Shown here: one piece after another, positions 45,928 through 56,646 of the stretch
Layout: every line of letters starts with the position of its first letter
How positions within the stretch are numbered: the stretch's first letter is position 1
NCBI RefSeq assembly: GCF_004364155.1
Contig: NZ_SOAZ01000006.1
Location: 1 to 64,000, forward strand
Length of the DNA stretch: 64,000 nucleotides
Reading direction: 5' to 3'
From: Fonticella tunisiensis
GTDB taxonomy: Bacteria > Bacillota > Clostridia > Clostridiales > Caloramatoraceae
Program-made: the position numbers and the translations under genes
The notes under the pieces: generated by a model
What the model saw: the letters and a program-made list of their open reading frames with translations, nothing else
The model's database searches: none
Told to the model about the DNA's origin: nothing

Positions 45928-46895
45928 TATTGCATCCCTTCCATAGCCTTTTGTACTTCGCTTATTATATGATTTTTCACATCCGTCATGCTGCCTTTAA
46001 TTGTACATCCTGCTGCCCTTATGTGCCCTCCTCCGCCGAATTTCTCTGCAATTTTTCTAACATCAATGTATTCCTTTGATCTCAAACTTACCCTGCATAA
46101 GCCATTGCTTAATTCTTTAATAAATACGGCAACTTCAACACTATCAATGTCCCTTGCTATATTTACAAACTCGCCTGCATCTTCCTCACTTGCATTACAT
46201 TCTTCCAGCATTTCTTTATTAAGGCTCATTAGGGCTAACTTATTATCTAACGCCATTTCAAGCGTCGAAGTTACCTTTGACATCAGCCTTACCTGTGGCA
46301 GGGTCTTTACATCATATACTTTGCTGTATATGTCGGTAAAGTTTATTCCTGTATTTATCAAGTCACCTGCAATAGAAAAAGTCATGGAAGTTGTATTTGA
46401 ATACTTAAATCCTCCTGTGTCAGTTAAAATAGATGTATAAAGGCACATTGCAACATTTTTCGATATTTCGAAACCGTTCAGCTTTAATAACTGATATATC
46501 ATTTCTCCAACACTGGACGAATTAGTATCTACGATATTAAGATCTCCAAATAAATTATTGGTTATATGATGATCTATATTGACAACTGTATCCGAAACCT
46601 TAATCAATTCTTTACACCTTCCTGTTCTGTCAGCATCTCCTGAGTCCAGAACAAAAAGGCAGCTATACCTTCCTTCAACGTTTTCTATACCTTTTATGTC
46701 ATTAAACCCTGGTAGGAAGGAATATTTATAGGGAAGATTATCATCAATGAACATGTCAACACTTTTTCCAGATTCTTTAAGGGCATTATATAATCCAAGC
46801 ATAGACCCAATGCTATCCCCATCTGGGGATAGATGGGCAGTAATAGCAAATTTATCTTTGCTCTTAATTATTTCGCCAATTCTTAAATAAATCAT
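45927..46895 (-). CDS. nrnA: DHH-family oligoribonuclease / pAp phosphatase NrnA
   Basis: The 322-aa DHH/DHHA1 protein has LSPDGDSIGSMLGL near residue 23, VLDSGD near 78, the DHH motif NIDHHITN near 105 and the DHHA1 glycine motif FGGGGHIRAAGC near 292. It degrades nano-RNAs (2-5 nt) and dephosphorylates pAp; in some species the equivalent also cleaves c-di-AMP/pApA. Its start overlaps the rbfA stop (ATGA), and truB starts in its own stop codon, so all are coupled. Confidence 0.92.
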   Translation of the reverse strand: MIYLRIGEIIKSKDKFAITAHLSPDGDSIGSMLGLYNALKESGKSVDMFIDDNLPYKYSFLPGFNDIKGIENVEGRYSCLFVLDSGDADRTGRCKELIKVSDTVVNIDHHITNNLFGDLNIVDTNSSSVGEMIYQLLKLNGFEISKNVAMCLYTSILTDTGGFKYSNTTSMTFSIAGDLINTGINFTDIYSKVYDVKTLPQVRLMSKVTSTLEMALDNKLALMSLNKEMLEECNASEEDAGEFVNIARDIDSVEVAVFIKELSNGLCRVSLRSKEYIDVRKIAEKFGGGGHIRAAGCTIKGSMTDVKNHIISEVQKAMEGMQ

Positions 46896-47242
46896 TCTTT
46901 TTTACCCAAGTCATTGAGGAGTCTGGAAATGTGAAGACTATGTTCAATAGATTTATCAATTTCAAATATAAGCTCAGGTGTATACCTTGCCTTTATTCTA
47001 CTTCCTACCTCTTTTCTAATATAACCTGCTGCACTTTTTAACCCGTCAAGGCAGGCTTTCTTTTGTTCTTCATCTCCAAATACGCTAACATATACCTTAG
47101 CATATCTTAAATCATTTGTAACTTCCACAGAAGTGACGGAGGTAAGCATAGGTATGCGCGGATCCTTTAAATCATTTTGAATTATGCTGCTTATTATCTT
47201 TTTTATTTCTTCTGAAAGCCTGGAAATCCTGTTAAAGCTCAT
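46892..47242 (-). CDS. rbfA: 30S ribosome-binding factor RbfA
   Basis: The 116-aa KH-like protein helps 16S rRNA maturation and cold adaptation. The family pattern RISRLSEEIKKIISSIIQ, PRIPMLTSVTSVEVTNDLRYAKVYVS and RTPELxF-like RYTPELIFEIDKSIEHS are present. ATG 47242 follows GAGGTG at 7 bases. It is placed between infB and nrnA. Confidence 0.95.
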   Translation of the reverse strand: MSFNRISRLSEEIKKIISSIIQNDLKDPRIPMLTSVTSVEVTNDLRYAKVYVSVFGDEEQKKACLDGLKSAAGYIRKEVGSRIKARYTPELIFEIDKSIEHSLHISRLLNDLGKKE

Positions 47243-47255
47243 ATAAAGCACCTCT

Positions 47256-49385
47256 TTATTTTCTTTCTACTTTTTCCATTGTATAGCCTTCAATTATGTC
47301 TCCTTCTTTTATGTCATTGAATCTTTCAATGGTTATTCCGCATTCATATCCTGCGGCTACTTCCCTTACATCATCCTTAAACCTCTTTAATGAGCTTATC
47401 TTTCCCTCATATATTACTATACCGTTTCTAATTACTCTTACATCATTGTTTCTGTTTATCTTACCTTCTTCGACATAGCAGCCAGCTATGGTACCAACAC
47501 TTGAGACCTTAAAAGTTGCCCTGACTACAAGCTTTGCTGTTATAACCTCACTGTACTCCGGCTCAAGCATACCCTTCATAGCGGCGGTAACGTCATCGAT
47601 TGCTTCGTATATTATTCTGTATGTCTTTATATCCACTTTTTCCCTCTCAGCAGCCTGCCTTGCCATAGAATCGGGCCTCACATTGAAACCTATAATTATG
47701 GCGTTTGAAGCCGAAGCTAGTGATACGTCGGTTTCAGTTATAGCGCCAACTCCACCATGTATAACCCTTACCCTTATTTCCTCATTAGATATCTTCTCAA
47801 GTGATTGTTTTAAAGCTTCAACTGAACCTTGAACATCTGCTTTTACAATTATATTAAGTTCCTTAACCTTTCCTTCTCGTATCTGACTGTATAGATCCTC
47901 AAGCGATACCTTTGAAGTTGACTCAAAATATTCAACCCTCTGCTTCTCTTGATTTATCTCGGCTATTTGTCTTGCTTTTTTATCATCCTCTACACAATAT
48001 AAAATGTCTCCAGCATTGGGCACCTCTGAAAGTCCTAATACCTCCACTGGAATAGAGGGTGATGCGGATTTAACCTTCCTGCCCTTGTCATCTATCATTG
48101 CCCTTACCTTACCATATGCAGTTCCGGCAACGATAGCATCTCCAATATGAAGAGTACCTTTTTGCACAAGTACAGTTGCAACAGGTCCTCTTCCTTTATC
48201 AAGCTTAGCTTCAATGATAATTCCCTTTGCAGGTCTATCAGGATTAGCCTTTAGCTCCTGCATTTCAGCAACCAGAAGTATCATTTCCAACAGATTATCA
48301 ATACCTTCTTTAGTTTTTGCTGAAACTGGAACGCAAATTGTATCTCCACCCCAATCCTCGGGGATAAGTCCATACTCGGTTAATTCCTGCTTTACTCTAT
48401 CGGGATTTGCACCATTTTTATCAATCTTATTTATCGCAACAATTATTGGCACTTTGGCCGCTTTTGCGTGATTAATTGCCTCAATAGTTTGAGGCATAAC
48501 ACCATCGTCTGCAGCAACAACAAGCACTGCGATGTCAGTAGCCTGCGCTCCCCTTGATCTCATAGCTGTAAAAGCCTCATGTCCTGGAGTATCAAGGAAA
48601 ACGATCTTATTATCGTCAATATCTACAGTATAGGCACCTATATGCTGTGTAATTCCACCAGCTTCTGACTCTGTTACCCTTGAGTGTCTTATGCAATCAA
48701 GAAGCGATGTTTTACCATGGTCAACATGTCCCATGACAGTTACAACTGGAGGCCTTGGTTTTAAATCCTCCTCTTTATCTTCAAAATCATTTATTAAGAC
48801 CTCTTTTTTATCCTTCTTCTCTTCTTTTTCAAGCAGGATGCCATATTGCTCAGCAATTTTTTCAGCAACTTCAAAGGTTATTTCATGATTTATGGAAGCC
48901 ATTACGCCTGACAGAATAAGCTTCTTTATTATTTCTGAAGCAGGCTTTTTAATTCTTTCAGCAAAATCCCCAACCTTTATGGTATCTGGTATTTGTACAA
49001 GTTTTATTTCCTCTAAACATTCTTCGCTTTTTTTCCCTTCCCTTATAAAGCGATTCTTTGGTTTCTCTGATTTTGGTCTTTTCCTTATCTTCTCATTTCT
49101 TTTAAAGTCATCATCTAGAAGCTCAAGCTCATCAAAGTCCTCATCCTTATTCTTTTCCTCATCCGATGTTTTGCTAGAACTCTTCGCATTATCCATAGAT
49201 GATGCATCATCATCTTTTTTCTGAATTTCTTCTACAAACTCAAGAATTATGTTTGCATCATCTCCTTCTATAACACTCATATGATTTTTAACTTCTATCC
49301 CAAACTCCTTATTTATAAGCTCAATAACCTCTTTACTGGACATATTAAGCCTTTTAGCAAGTTCATATATTCTAACTTTTGACAA
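47256..49385 (-). CDS. infB: translation initiation factor IF-2
   Basis: The 709-aa GTPase brings fMet-tRNA to the 30S subunit. An N-terminal IF2_N domain ([12 protein letters not shown]) is followed by a charged linker (about 55-130) shorter than in enterobacteria. A second IF2_N repeat and the G domain come next, with [12 protein letters not shown] near 220, DTPGHEAFT and NKIDK, then domains II-IV. TTG 49385 is taken as the start: GGGGGTG is 6 bases upstream and the product then begins [14 protein letters not shown] as usual. It overlaps the ylxQ stop by 14 bases. Confidence 0.96.
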   Translation of the reverse strand: MSKVRIYELAKRLNMSSKEVIELINKEFGIEVKNHMSVIEGDDANIILEFVEEIQKKDDDASSMDNAKSSSKTSDEEKNKDEDFDELELLDDDFKRNEKIRKRPKSEKPKNRFIREGKKSEECLEEIKLVQIPDTIKVGDFAERIKKPASEIIKKLILSGVMASINHEITFEVAEKIAEQYGILLEKEEKKDKKEVLINDFEDKEEDLKPRPPVVTVMGHVDHGKTSLLDCIRHSRVTESEAGGITQHIGAYTVDIDDNKIVFLDTPGHEAFTAMRSRGAQATDIAVLVVAADDGVMPQTIEAINHAKAAKVPIIVAINKIDKNGANPDRVKQELTEYGLIPEDWGGDTICVPVSAKTKEGIDNLLEMILLVAEMQELKANPDRPAKGIIIEAKLDKGRGPVATVLVQKGTLHIGDAIVAGTAYGKVRAMIDDKGRKVKSASPSIPVEVLGLSEVPNAGDILYCVEDDKKARQIAEINQEKQRVEYFESTSKVSLEDLYSQIREGKVKELNIIVKADVQGSVEALKQSLEKISNEEIRVRVIHGGVGAITETDVSLASASNAIIIGFNVRPDSMARQAAEREKVDIKTYRIIYEAIDDVTAAMKGMLEPEYSEVITAKLVVRATFKVSSVGTIAGCYVEEGKINRNNDVRVIRNGIVIYEGKISSLKRFKDDVREVAAGYECGITIERFNDIKEGDIIEGYTMEKVERK

Positions 49386-49701
49386 TATCTGCACCCCCAT
49401 TATCGTTCATTTTTTTTACAAAAGCATTTGCAAAACCATCATCGTTTACTGATAAAACTGCCGTGCTTGATTTTCCGATATGGCTTCCAAGATGTTCCTT
49501 TGTACCAAAATATACAAAGGGTATACCTCGATATCTTGCCGAATCAACAAATCTTTTTTTAGTATTTTCCGATGCATCTTCAGCTATAATAATAAGTCTG
49601 CTTTTTCCCTTTTTAATATCATATTCTACTGCATCATCACCAGAGGAAAGCCTTCCGGACTTTTTCATAAGACCGATAAAAGAATAAAGGTTATTGCCCA
49701 T
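49372..49701 (-). CDS. ylxQ: L7Ae-family ribosomal/K-turn-binding protein YlxQ
   Basis: The 109-aa protein of the L7Ae/L30e/YlxQ family, likely a K-turn RNA binder, has [11 protein letters not shown]-like [29 protein letters not shown] and the loop [18 protein letters not shown]. It lies between rnpM and infB as in Bacillus. Its start overlaps the end of rnpM by 11 bases, and AGGAG in the rnpM 3' end serves as the ribosome site. Confidence 0.9.
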   Translation of the reverse strand: MGNNLYSFIGLMKKSGRLSSGDDAVEYDIKKGKSRLIIIAEDASENTKKRFVDSARYRGIPFVYFGTKEHLGSHIGKSSTAVLSVNDDGFANAFVKKMNDNGGADIVKS

Positions 49702-49960
49702 TTGAAAGCTCCTCCCTTAACTTTTCATATATGTCCTCTGAAATTTTAGTTTCAAATGCACGCTCAAACCTTTTCGCTTTAATAGCCTTTTCCAAACACT
49801 CTATATCCCTGCAGATATATGCACCCCTTCCTGAGGCTTTACCCGTTAAATCAATCTTTATTTCGCCTTCAGGGCTTTTAACAACTCTAATCAATTCCTT
49901 TTTGGCCTTCATCGTTTGACATCCTATGCACATTCTTTGTGGAATTTTTTTTACTTTCAT
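49691..49960 (-). CDS. rnpM: RNase P modulator RnpM (YlxR)
   Basis: The 89-aa YlxR-fold protein has the invariant CIGC motif (RMCIGCQTMKAKKELIRVV) and KASGRGAYICRDIECLEKAI near 40-60. YlxR proteins bind nucleic acid; in B. subtilis YlxR has been described as a modulator of RNase P. It lies 15 bases after nusA and overlaps ylxQ. ATG 49960 is used because GGGGTG precedes it; GTG 49972 lies on that site. Confidence 0.9.
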   Translation of the reverse strand: MKVKKIPQRMCIGCQTMKAKKELIRVVKSPEGEIKIDLTGKASGRGAYICRDIECLEKAIKAKRFERAFETKISEDIYEKLREELSNGQ

Positions 49961-49975
49961 AGCTTTTTCCACCCC

Positions 49976-51034
49976 TTATTGATCCTTTTCTTTTAGCTCT
50001 GCCGCTTGAGACTCGCTCTTTATGTCTATTTTCCATCCAGTTAACTTTGCTGCAAGCCTTGCGTTTTGACCCTCTTTTCCAATTGCGAGCGAGAGCTGAT
50101 AGTCCGGAACAATTACCTTTGCACTTCTCTGCTCTTCATCCACTTCAACACTTATTACTTTGGCAGGGCTTAATGCATTAGCTATAAACTCACCAGGATC
50201 CTTACTCCATTTAACAATATCTATTTTTTCTCCTTTAAGTTCATTGACTACATTCTGTACTCTTATACCTTTAGGGCCTACACATGCACCGGTAGCATCA
50301 ACGTTTTTATCCTTGGAATGTACTGCTATCTTCGTTCTTGAACCCGCTTCCCTTGAAATACTTTTAATTTCAACAATTCCATCATAAATTTCCGGAACTT
50401 CTAATTCAAACAGCCTCTTTACAAGACCGGGATGGGTTCTGGAAACAACAATATTAGGTCCCTTTGATGTTTTCTTTACTTCAACTACATAAAGTTTCAA
50501 TCTGTCGCCATGATTATACTCTTCATTGGGCATTTGCTCGGATGGTGCTAAAAGAGTTTCAGTGGGCCCTATATCAACAAGCACATTTTGCTTTTCCTTT
50601 TTTTGCACAATCCCGGTTATCAAATCATTTTCTTTTTCTATGAAATTTTCATATATTATTTCCCTCTCTGCTTCCCTTATTTCCTGTACAACTCTCTGCT
50701 TTGCAGTCTGTGCAGCTACTCTTCCAAAATCCTTTGGAGTTACCTCTATATCTACTATATCGCCTATATTATACCTTATATTAATGGATTTAGCATCCTC
50801 AAGGCTTATTTCAAGCAGGTTATCATACACATCCTCAACAACTTCTTTTTGGGCATAAACATGAATATCACCTGTTTCTCTATTTACAGTAACCTTAACG
50901 TTTTGTGACGTTCCGTAATTTTTTTTATAGGCAGTTACCAGTGCGGATTCAAGGGCCTTAAATATACGTTCTTTATCTATTCCTTTTTCCTTTACAATTT
51001 GATTCAAAGCTTCAATGAGTTCGGCAGTATTCAT
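49976..51034 (-). CDS. nusA: transcription elongation/termination factor NusA
   Basis: The 352-aa NusA has an N-terminal RNAP-binding domain (about 1-130), an S1 domain (about 135-200, GIVQKKEKQNVLVDIG) and two KH domains (ACVGPKGIRVQNVVNEL and LAIGKEGQNARLAAKLTGWKID). It lacks the C-terminal acidic repeats of enterobacteria, as usual in Firmicutes. It modulates pausing and hairpin-dependent termination. It starts 13 bases after rimP in the conserved rimP-nusA-rnpM-ylxQ-infB operon. Confidence 0.97.
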   Translation of the reverse strand: MNTAELIEALNQIVKEKGIDKERIFKALESALVTAYKKNYGTSQNVKVTVNRETGDIHVYAQKEVVEDVYDNLLEISLEDAKSINIRYNIGDIVDIEVTPKDFGRVAAQTAKQRVVQEIREAEREIIYENFIEKENDLITGIVQKKEKQNVLVDIGPTETLLAPSEQMPNEEYNHGDRLKLYVVEVKKTSKGPNIVVSRTHPGLVKRLFELEVPEIYDGIVEIKSISREAGSRTKIAVHSKDKNVDATGACVGPKGIRVQNVVNELKGEKIDIVKWSKDPGEFIANALSPAKVISVEVDEEQRSAKVIVPDYQLSLAIGKEGQNARLAAKLTGWKIDIKSESQAAELKEKDQ

Positions 51035-51046
51035 TCTAAAACCTCC

Positions 51047-51505
51047 TTAATATTCGTTTAATCTTATAGATGATGCTAAATTTTTATTGATTCTCATTTC
51101 TTCTCCAGCCTTCTCGAATACAACCATATCTCCTTCCAGGCCCTTTAGCTTTCCTGTGTATACTTTTTTACCGTTTAGAGGACTAAACAACTTTATTTTT
51201 ATATCTCTGCCAGAAAATCTTTCAAAGTCCTTTTCCTTTTTAATGGGCCTATCAAGTCCTGGAGATGAAACCTCAAGATAATAACTATAATCTATAGGAT
51301 CTATTTCATCCAGCCTATCACTTAATATTCTGCTTACGTTTGCGCAATCATCCAAATTGACTCCGTTTTCCTTATCAATATAAACTCTAAGGTACCATTC
51401 TCCCTCTTCCTTTACAAATTCCACATCAACAAGTTCATATCCCAATTGTTCTGTAACAGGCAGTGCAATATCTTCAACCGTTCTTTCAATCTTTAGTTTA
51501 TCCAT
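51047..51505 (-). CDS. rimP: ribosome maturation factor RimP
   Basis: The 152-aa RimP (YhbC/YlxS family) is needed for 30S maturation. Family segments LGYELVDVEFVKEEGEWYLR, VNLDDCANVSRILSDRLDE and YYLEVSSPGLDRPIKKEKDF are clear. ATG 51505 follows AGGAGG at 7 bases; ATG 51511 touches that site. It is the first gene of the nusA-infB operon and is preceded by a promoter and hairpin leader. Confidence 0.95.
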   Translation of the reverse strand: MDKLKIERTVEDIALPVTEQLGYELVDVEFVKEEGEWYLRVYIDKENGVNLDDCANVSRILSDRLDEIDPIDYSYYLEVSSPGLDRPIKKEKDFERFSGRDIKIKLFSPLNGKKVYTGKLKGLEGDMVVFEKAGEEMRINKNLASSIRLNEY

Positions 51506-51558
51506 AACCATACCTCCTGAATTTACTCTTTTTTCTATTGTTTGTAGTAATCAGGGAG

Positions 51559-51574
51559 TTATGCGCAAGCATAA
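51559..51574 (-). other. second hairpin of the rimP-nusA leader
   Basis: TTATGC/GCATAA with a GCAA/TTGC tetraloop lies 5 bases after the stronger leader hairpin and about 45 bases before the rimP ribosome site. Confidence 0.45.
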
Positions 51575-51578
51575 AGCA

Positions 51579-51600
51579 AAGAGTGGGTTTCCCCACTCTT
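51579..51600 (-). terminator. leader hairpin: polC terminator or rimP-nusA attenuator
   Basis: 9-base arms AAGAGTGGG/CCCACTCTT with a 4-base loop form a stable stem, followed by TTGCTTTATG rather than a clean T-run. The promoter at 51632-51660 lies upstream, so the hairpin is inside the rimP-nusA leader and may attenuate it; it can also end polC transcripts. Confidence 0.6.
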
Positions 51601-51631
51601 ATGTGTCAAGTATATCTGTGCCTTATTTTTG

Positions 51632-51660
51632 ATTATAACACTGTTTTCATATATTTACAA
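51632..51660 (-). promoter_or_regulatory. promoter of the rimP-nusA-infB operon (sigma-A)
   Basis: On the minus strand TTGTAA (51655-51660) and TATAAT (51632-51637) are 17 bases apart, right after the polC stop codon. The leader to rimP would be about 120 nt. Confidence 0.65.
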
Positions 51661-51661
51661 G

Positions 51662-54600
51662 TTAAAACAAGGAAAGTTGGTTAGTTTCAGGCAAACCCTT
51701 TAAACATCCATGATTTTCCAAAATTTCTATAACGGTTTTCGATACTTTACTTCTTAGCCTTAGATCCTCCTTAGATAGGAATACACCTTCTTCCCTTGCA
51801 GCAACTATGCTCTTTGCAGCGCTTTCTCCTACTCCCTGAAGTGCCTTAAATGGAGGAAGTATACCGCTGTCTGTTATTTTAAATTTTACTGCTTCAGATT
51901 CATATAAATCAACAGGCCTGAATTTTAACCCTCTCATATACATTTCAAGCGCTATCTCAAGGATGGTCAGCAGACCTTTGTCCTTCTGGGTTGCATTATT
52001 GCCCATATTTTCAATTTCCTTTATCTTTGCCCTTATGGCCTTTTCCCCTTTTGTTATAAGATCTGCATCAAAATCATCGGCCCTAACAGTAAAGTATGTT
52101 GTATAATATGCTTCTGGATAATACACTTTAAAATAGGCTATCCTTACTGCCATCATAACATACGCAACAGCATGACCCTTCGGAAACATGTATTTTATCT
52201 TATTGCAGGAATCAATATACCACTGCGGTACATTGTTTTTCTTCATGTCCTCGATATCTTCATCCCTTAAGCCTTTACCCTTTCTAACCCTCTCCATGAT
52301 AGTAAAGGCTGTCTTTGGTTTTAAACCTTTTTGAATGAGATAAAGCATTATGTCATCACGTGTAGAAATAACTTCTTTAAGGGTAGCCAGGCCATTTTTT
52401 ATTAAATCCTGGGCATTGTTTAACCATACGTCAGTTCCGTGGGATAGACCTGAAATTCTAACTAGCTCTGCAAAGGTCTTAGGCTGTGTATCCAAAAGCA
52501 TCTGCCTTACAAATTTTGTTCCAAATTCAGGTAGACCCAAAGTTCCAACTTCACAATTAATATCTTCTGGCTTAACTCCAAGTGGCTCTGTCGATGTAAA
52601 AAGCTTTAAAACCTTTTCATCGCCTAATGGTATTTTTGTAGGATCGATACCTGTAAGATCCTGGAGCATTCTTATAACAGTTGGGTCATCATGTCCCAGT
52701 ATATCAAGTTTCAGCAGCCTACCACTTATTGAATGATAATCGAAGTGTGTTGTTATTATGTCTGAGTTTACATCATCCGCCGGCCTTTGAATGGGGGTGA
52801 ATTCATATATTTCTTTATCCCTCGGAACAACCATAATTCCACCCGGATGCTGTCCAGTAGTCCTCTTTACACCTGTACACCCTTTAACAAGGCGCTCTAT
52901 TTCTGCCTGTGTTGCCACTATATTTCTCTCATCCAGATAGTTTTTTACCATACCATAGGCTGTTTTTTCAGCAACAGTACCTATGGTTCCTGCTCTGAAG
53001 ACATGCCCTGCTCCAAATAGCTCCTCAGTATATTTATGAGCTACAGGCTGATAGTCCCCTGAAAAGTTAAGGTCTATATCAGGCTCTTTATCTCCTTCAA
53101 AGCCAAGGAATACTTCAAATGGTATATCATGCCCATCCTTTTTATAGTCTGAACCACACACAGGGCATTTCTTCTCTGGAAGATCAGCACCGGACCCTAT
53201 TGAACCATCGGTGAAGAATTCAGAGTGCTTACAGTTAGGGCATACATAGTGGGGAGGAAGAGGATTAACCTCCGTTATTCCACACATTGTAGCTACAAAG
53301 GATGAACCAACTGAACCTCTTGATCCGACCAGATAACCGTCTTGCATTGATTTTGCAACAAGCTTATGTGCTATTAGGTAAAGAACCGCATAACCATTGT
53401 TTATAATGGAATTTAACTCCTTCTCAAGCCTTTTCTCAACAATTTCTGGAAGCTTTTCACCATATATCTCATGTGCTTTATTCAGCGTCATGTTTCTAAC
53501 TTCCTCTTCAGCGCCATCGATTTTAGGTGGAAAGGTTTCATCTGGTATAGGCTTTATAATTTCAATCTGATCTGCGATTAAATTTGTATTCTTAATTACT
53601 ACCTCATAAGCCTTTTCCTTCCCAAGATAGCTGAACTCCTCCAGCATCTCATCAGTGGTTTTAAAATATAAGGGTGCCTGATTATCAGCATCGCTAAACC
53701 CTTTACTTGCCATAAGAATTCTTCTAAAGTATTCGTCCTGAGGATCTAAAAAATGCACGTCCCCTGTTGCTACAACGGGTTTATTATATTTCTCGCCAAG
53801 CTTTACAATTCTCCTGTTTAAATCCAGAAGCCTTCCTTCATTTTCCACTGTTCCATTATCAACCATAAAGGCATTATTTCCTCTAGGCTGAATTTCAAGA
53901 TAATCATAAAATTTAATTATCTCCATCATTTCAGAATCAGAAAGATTATTAAGAACTCCTCTGAAAACCTGTCCTGCTTCACAGGCTGAACCGATTATAA
54001 GGCCTTCCCGATACTGCTCAATCAAACTCTTTGGCATTCTAGGCCTCTTGTGATAATAATCAAGATGCGACATGGAAATTAGCTTATACAGGTTGTATAA
54101 CCCTTCATAGTTTTTCGCCAAAATAATAGTATGGTAAGTATCGGCCTTTTTAACATCAAAGTTTCCAATATATAAATTGTTTATGTCTATTAACTTTTCA
54201 GCACCTTTCTCTTTCAACATATCAAGAAACTTTATAAAAACAAGAGCTGTTGCTTCCGCATCATCAACCGCCCTGTGATGATTCTCAAGCTTTATTCCAA
54301 GGTGCTCAGCAATTATATTTAATTTATGCCTCTTTAAATCCTTTAACAGCCATCTGGAAAGGGGGAGGGTGTCAATTATAGGATTTGAAAAATTAAGGCC
54401 AAGCTTTTTTGTTTTCTCCCTTATAAATCCTGTATCAAATTTTGCATTATGAGCTACCACCGGGCAGCCCTTGATGAAATCCAGAAACTTCGGTAGAACA
54501 TCACGTATTGTTGGCATATCCTTAACCATTTCATTCGTTATACCCGTAAGTTCAACTATATTTTCAGGTATGTTCTTTTCTGGATTAACAAGCGTTGAAA

Positions 54601-55972
54601 ATCTATCAACTATTTGATAATTTTTTATTTTTACAGCCCCAATTTCGGTTATTTCTTCAATGGCAGGGTTAAAACCGGTTGTTTCTATATCGAATACGAC
54701 AAACTCCTCATCAATCCCCTGATCGTTGGGCTTGATAACAATAGGTTCTCCGTCATCTACCAAATATGCCTCAACTCCATAAATGACCTTAATTCCAGTT
54801 TTCTTTGCAGCCTCCATTGCTTCTGGAAAAGCTTGTACAACACCGTGGTCAGTAATTGCAATTGCACTATGTCCCCATTCTTTAGCCCTCTTGATAAGAG
54901 CAGATGCTGAAGATACTCCGTCTGTGGTGCTCATCTGGGTATGTAAATGCAGCTCAACCCTTTTTTCTTCAGAGGTATCCATCCTCTTAACAGGTTCGAC
55001 TTCTTCTATAGCAGTGGCAATAATGACGAGCTCCTTAGCAAATTTGTCATTCGTTACCTCTCCCTGTACCCTTAAATATGAACCTTCTTTAATCCTACTT
55101 TTGATTTCTTCTATCGTTTCAGGTTTTGGGAAAAACTTTACAGTTATAGAGCTTGTATAGTCAGTAATATAGAAGGAAAAGATATATTTTCCATTTTTAG
55201 TTTCCTTTATGTCTACTTTAAATACTTCTCCTACTATAACTACTACGCCTGATTCTTCATTTAAAGTTCCTATGTTGACTTTCTCACCGTTTATTCTCCT
55301 TCCGTATAAAAGGCTTGATGCCACAGCTTTTTTCTCGCTGTATGAATTATCGCTTTGTCTTTGATTACTATTTACACTTTTGGAAGCAGCATCAATGTTA
55401 GAAGCCTCTGAAAGAACATAGGATAAAATTTTTTTATCTTCTTCTTCCTTTATTGACATATATTTATCAATTTCCAGCTCTTTTCTTTCAAATACAACTC
55501 TGATATCGAGATTGCATATATTTTTTAAATAGTTTTGAAGAAGCCTGTCAACGTTTTTTTTCTTTATAAGCGACAGCAAGAAATCATTTTCTATGTATAT
55601 ATTAATTTTATTGTTTTCAATTTCATATTTAGAGGATTGAAGTAAACAGCTTATAGAAGGACTTCCTTTAACTGCCTTTTGTATAATACTTTTAAATATT
55701 TCACCTTTTCTTAAGTCCTCTTCCGTATATGAAGCAATACGGTTCTTCTGTACAGAAATATTAAGCTGTCCTGACACATAAAACATGCTTGCAAGTTCTT
55801 CTTTTATAAAGCTCAGACATTCATCATTTATTTCTGAACTTGTAACCAGATTTACATCCCATACATTTTTTTGTTTATTAACATAAATCTTATCTATATA
55901 AATATCGTTTAGATTATTTGCAAAGTTGCATGTATTATCTTTTTTTAGAATCTCTTGAAGCGTCTTTAGCAT
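51662..55972 (-). CDS. polC: DNA polymerase III alpha subunit, Gram-positive PolC
   Basis: The 1436-aa replicative polymerase contains its own proofreading exonuclease. An N-terminal region and OB domain ([20 protein letters not shown]) lead to a PHP domain ([22 protein letters not shown]) interrupted by a DEDD exonuclease ([13 protein letters not shown] near residue 425, [10 protein letters not shown]). Polymerase motifs follow, with the catalytic [13 protein letters not shown] near 975, a zinc-finger-like CPNC...CPVC segment near 910-940, and helix-hairpin-helix elements. ATG 55972 follows AGGAGG at 9 bases; ATG 55996 has no site. Confidence 0.97.
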   Translation of the reverse strand: MLKTLQEILKKDNTCNFANNLNDIYIDKIYVNKQKNVWDVNLVTSSEINDECLSFIKEELASMFYVSGQLNISVQKNRIASYTEEDLRKGEIFKSIIQKAVKGSPSISCLLQSSKYEIENNKINIYIENDFLLSLIKKKNVDRLLQNYLKNICNLDIRVVFERKELEIDKYMSIKEEEDKKILSYVLSEASNIDAASKSVNSNQRQSDNSYSEKKAVASSLLYGRRINGEKVNIGTLNEESGVVVIVGEVFKVDIKETKNGKYIFSFYITDYTSSITVKFFPKPETIEEIKSRIKEGSYLRVQGEVTNDKFAKELVIIATAIEEVEPVKRMDTSEEKRVELHLHTQMSTTDGVSSASALIKRAKEWGHSAIAITDHGVVQAFPEAMEAAKKTGIKVIYGVEAYLVDDGEPIVIKPNDQGIDEEFVVFDIETTGFNPAIEEITEIGAVKIKNYQIVDRFSTLVNPEKNIPENIVELTGITNEMVKDMPTIRDVLPKFLDFIKGCPVVAHNAKFDTGFIREKTKKLGLNFSNPIIDTLPLSRWLLKDLKRHKLNIIAEHLGIKLENHHRAVDDAEATALVFIKFLDMLKEKGAEKLIDINNLYIGNFDVKKADTYHTIILAKNYEGLYNLYKLISMSHLDYYHKRPRMPKSLIEQYREGLIIGSACEAGQVFRGVLNNLSDSEMMEIIKFYDYLEIQPRGNNAFMVDNGTVENEGRLLDLNRRIVKLGEKYNKPVVATGDVHFLDPQDEYFRRILMASKGFSDADNQAPLYFKTTDEMLEEFSYLGKEKAYEVVIKNTNLIADQIEIIKPIPDETFPPKIDGAEEEVRNMTLNKAHEIYGEKLPEIVEKRLEKELNSIINNGYAVLYLIAHKLVAKSMQDGYLVGSRGSVGSSFVATMCGITEVNPLPPHYVCPNCKHSEFFTDGSIGSGADLPEKKCPVCGSDYKKDGHDIPFEVFLGFEGDKEPDIDLNFSGDYQPVAHKYTEELFGAGHVFRAGTIGTVAEKTAYGMVKNYLDERNIVATQAEIERLVKGCTGVKRTTGQHPGGIMVVPRDKEIYEFTPIQRPADDVNSDIITTHFDYHSISGRLLKLDILGHDDPTVIRMLQDLTGIDPTKIPLGDEKVLKLFTSTEPLGVKPEDINCEVGTLGLPEFGTKFVRQMLLDTQPKTFAELVRISGLSHGTDVWLNNAQDLIKNGLATLKEVISTRDDIMLYLIQKGLKPKTAFTIMERVRKGKGLRDEDIEDMKKNNVPQWYIDSCNKIKYMFPKGHAVAYVMMAVRIAYFKVYYPEAYYTTYFTVRADDFDADLITKGEKAIRAKIKEIENMGNNATQKDKGLLTILEIALEMYMRGLKFRPVDLYESEAVKFKITDSGILPPFKALQGVGESAAKSIVAAREEGVFLSKEDLRLRSKVSKTVIEILENHGCLKGLPETNQLSLF

Positions 55973-55985
55973 TAAAATTTGCCTC

Positions 55986-56621
55986 CTAATGTTCATAGGG
56001 TTTTAAACATTTAATTATATCCCAGTACATTTTCATCCTCAATTTGAAGCCCTTTCTAAACCCTAGTTTTTCCTCTTTCATAATATGTGTCATATCCTTC
56101 AATTCAACCGTTTTTACTCGATAGCCTTTTTTGTTCGCAAACTGAGTTAAGGCAACTTCTACACCATATCTCATAATATCAAGGTTGTTTATAGAATCTA
56201 TGATGTTCCTTCTAACGGCCCTCTGTCCTGATAGGTTGGGAGCAATACGCTGAGCAAGATCCGTAGAAAACCTTCCATTTGAAAAAACACCAACCGTCAT
56301 ATCAGCTTCTTCTTTTAAAACCGGCATTAATAAATCAACAACATGTTTCCTGGTTAGTCCAATAAGATCCGCATCAAGTAAAAGAAGTATATCGGATCTC
56401 GTATTTTCAACTCCTATTTTTATGGCTGCGCCCTTTCCCCTATTTTCAGAATACTCTATAACACAAACTCCTAAACTTCGAGCCGCAGCTGCAGTACCAT
56501 CATTTGAACCATCGCTGACAACTACAATATTATCGATCATGTTTGATTCTTTTACAGCCTTTATAACATTTCCTATCGTTTTTTCTTCATTGTAAGCTGG
56601 AATGATACATTCAATACCCAT
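55986..56621 (-). CDS. family 2 glycosyltransferase-like protein
   Basis: The 211-aa GT-A protein has [17 protein letters not shown] at residues 3-19, [10 protein letters not shown] near 35, ENRGKGAAI near 60 and the metal-binding [11 protein letters not shown] near 80. No C-terminal membrane helices are present, unlike dolichyl-phosphate-mannose synthase relatives. It is likely a cytoplasmic nucleotide-sugar transferase; the acceptor is unknown. It sits between ispG and polC, 13 bases ahead of polC, which is not part of the usual conserved order. ATG 56621 follows AAGGTGG. Confidence 0.82.
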   Translation of the reverse strand: MGIECIIPAYNEEKTIGNVIKAVKESNMIDNIVVVSDGSNDGTAAAARSLGVCVIEYSENRGKGAAIKIGVENTRSDILLLLDADLIGLTRKHVVDLLMPVLKEEADMTVGVFSNGRFSTDLAQRIAPNLSGQRAVRRNIIDSINNLDIMRYGVEVALTQFANKKGYRVKTVELKDMTHIMKEEKLGFRKGFKLRMKMYWDIIKCLKPYEH

Positions 56622-56646
56622 ACAAACCACCTTATCCAGTGCATTT

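Noticed and set aside
48892-49224. Open frame antisense to the infB linker
   Set aside because: The Ser/Phe-rich product is the reverse reading of the acidic/basic IF-2 linker.
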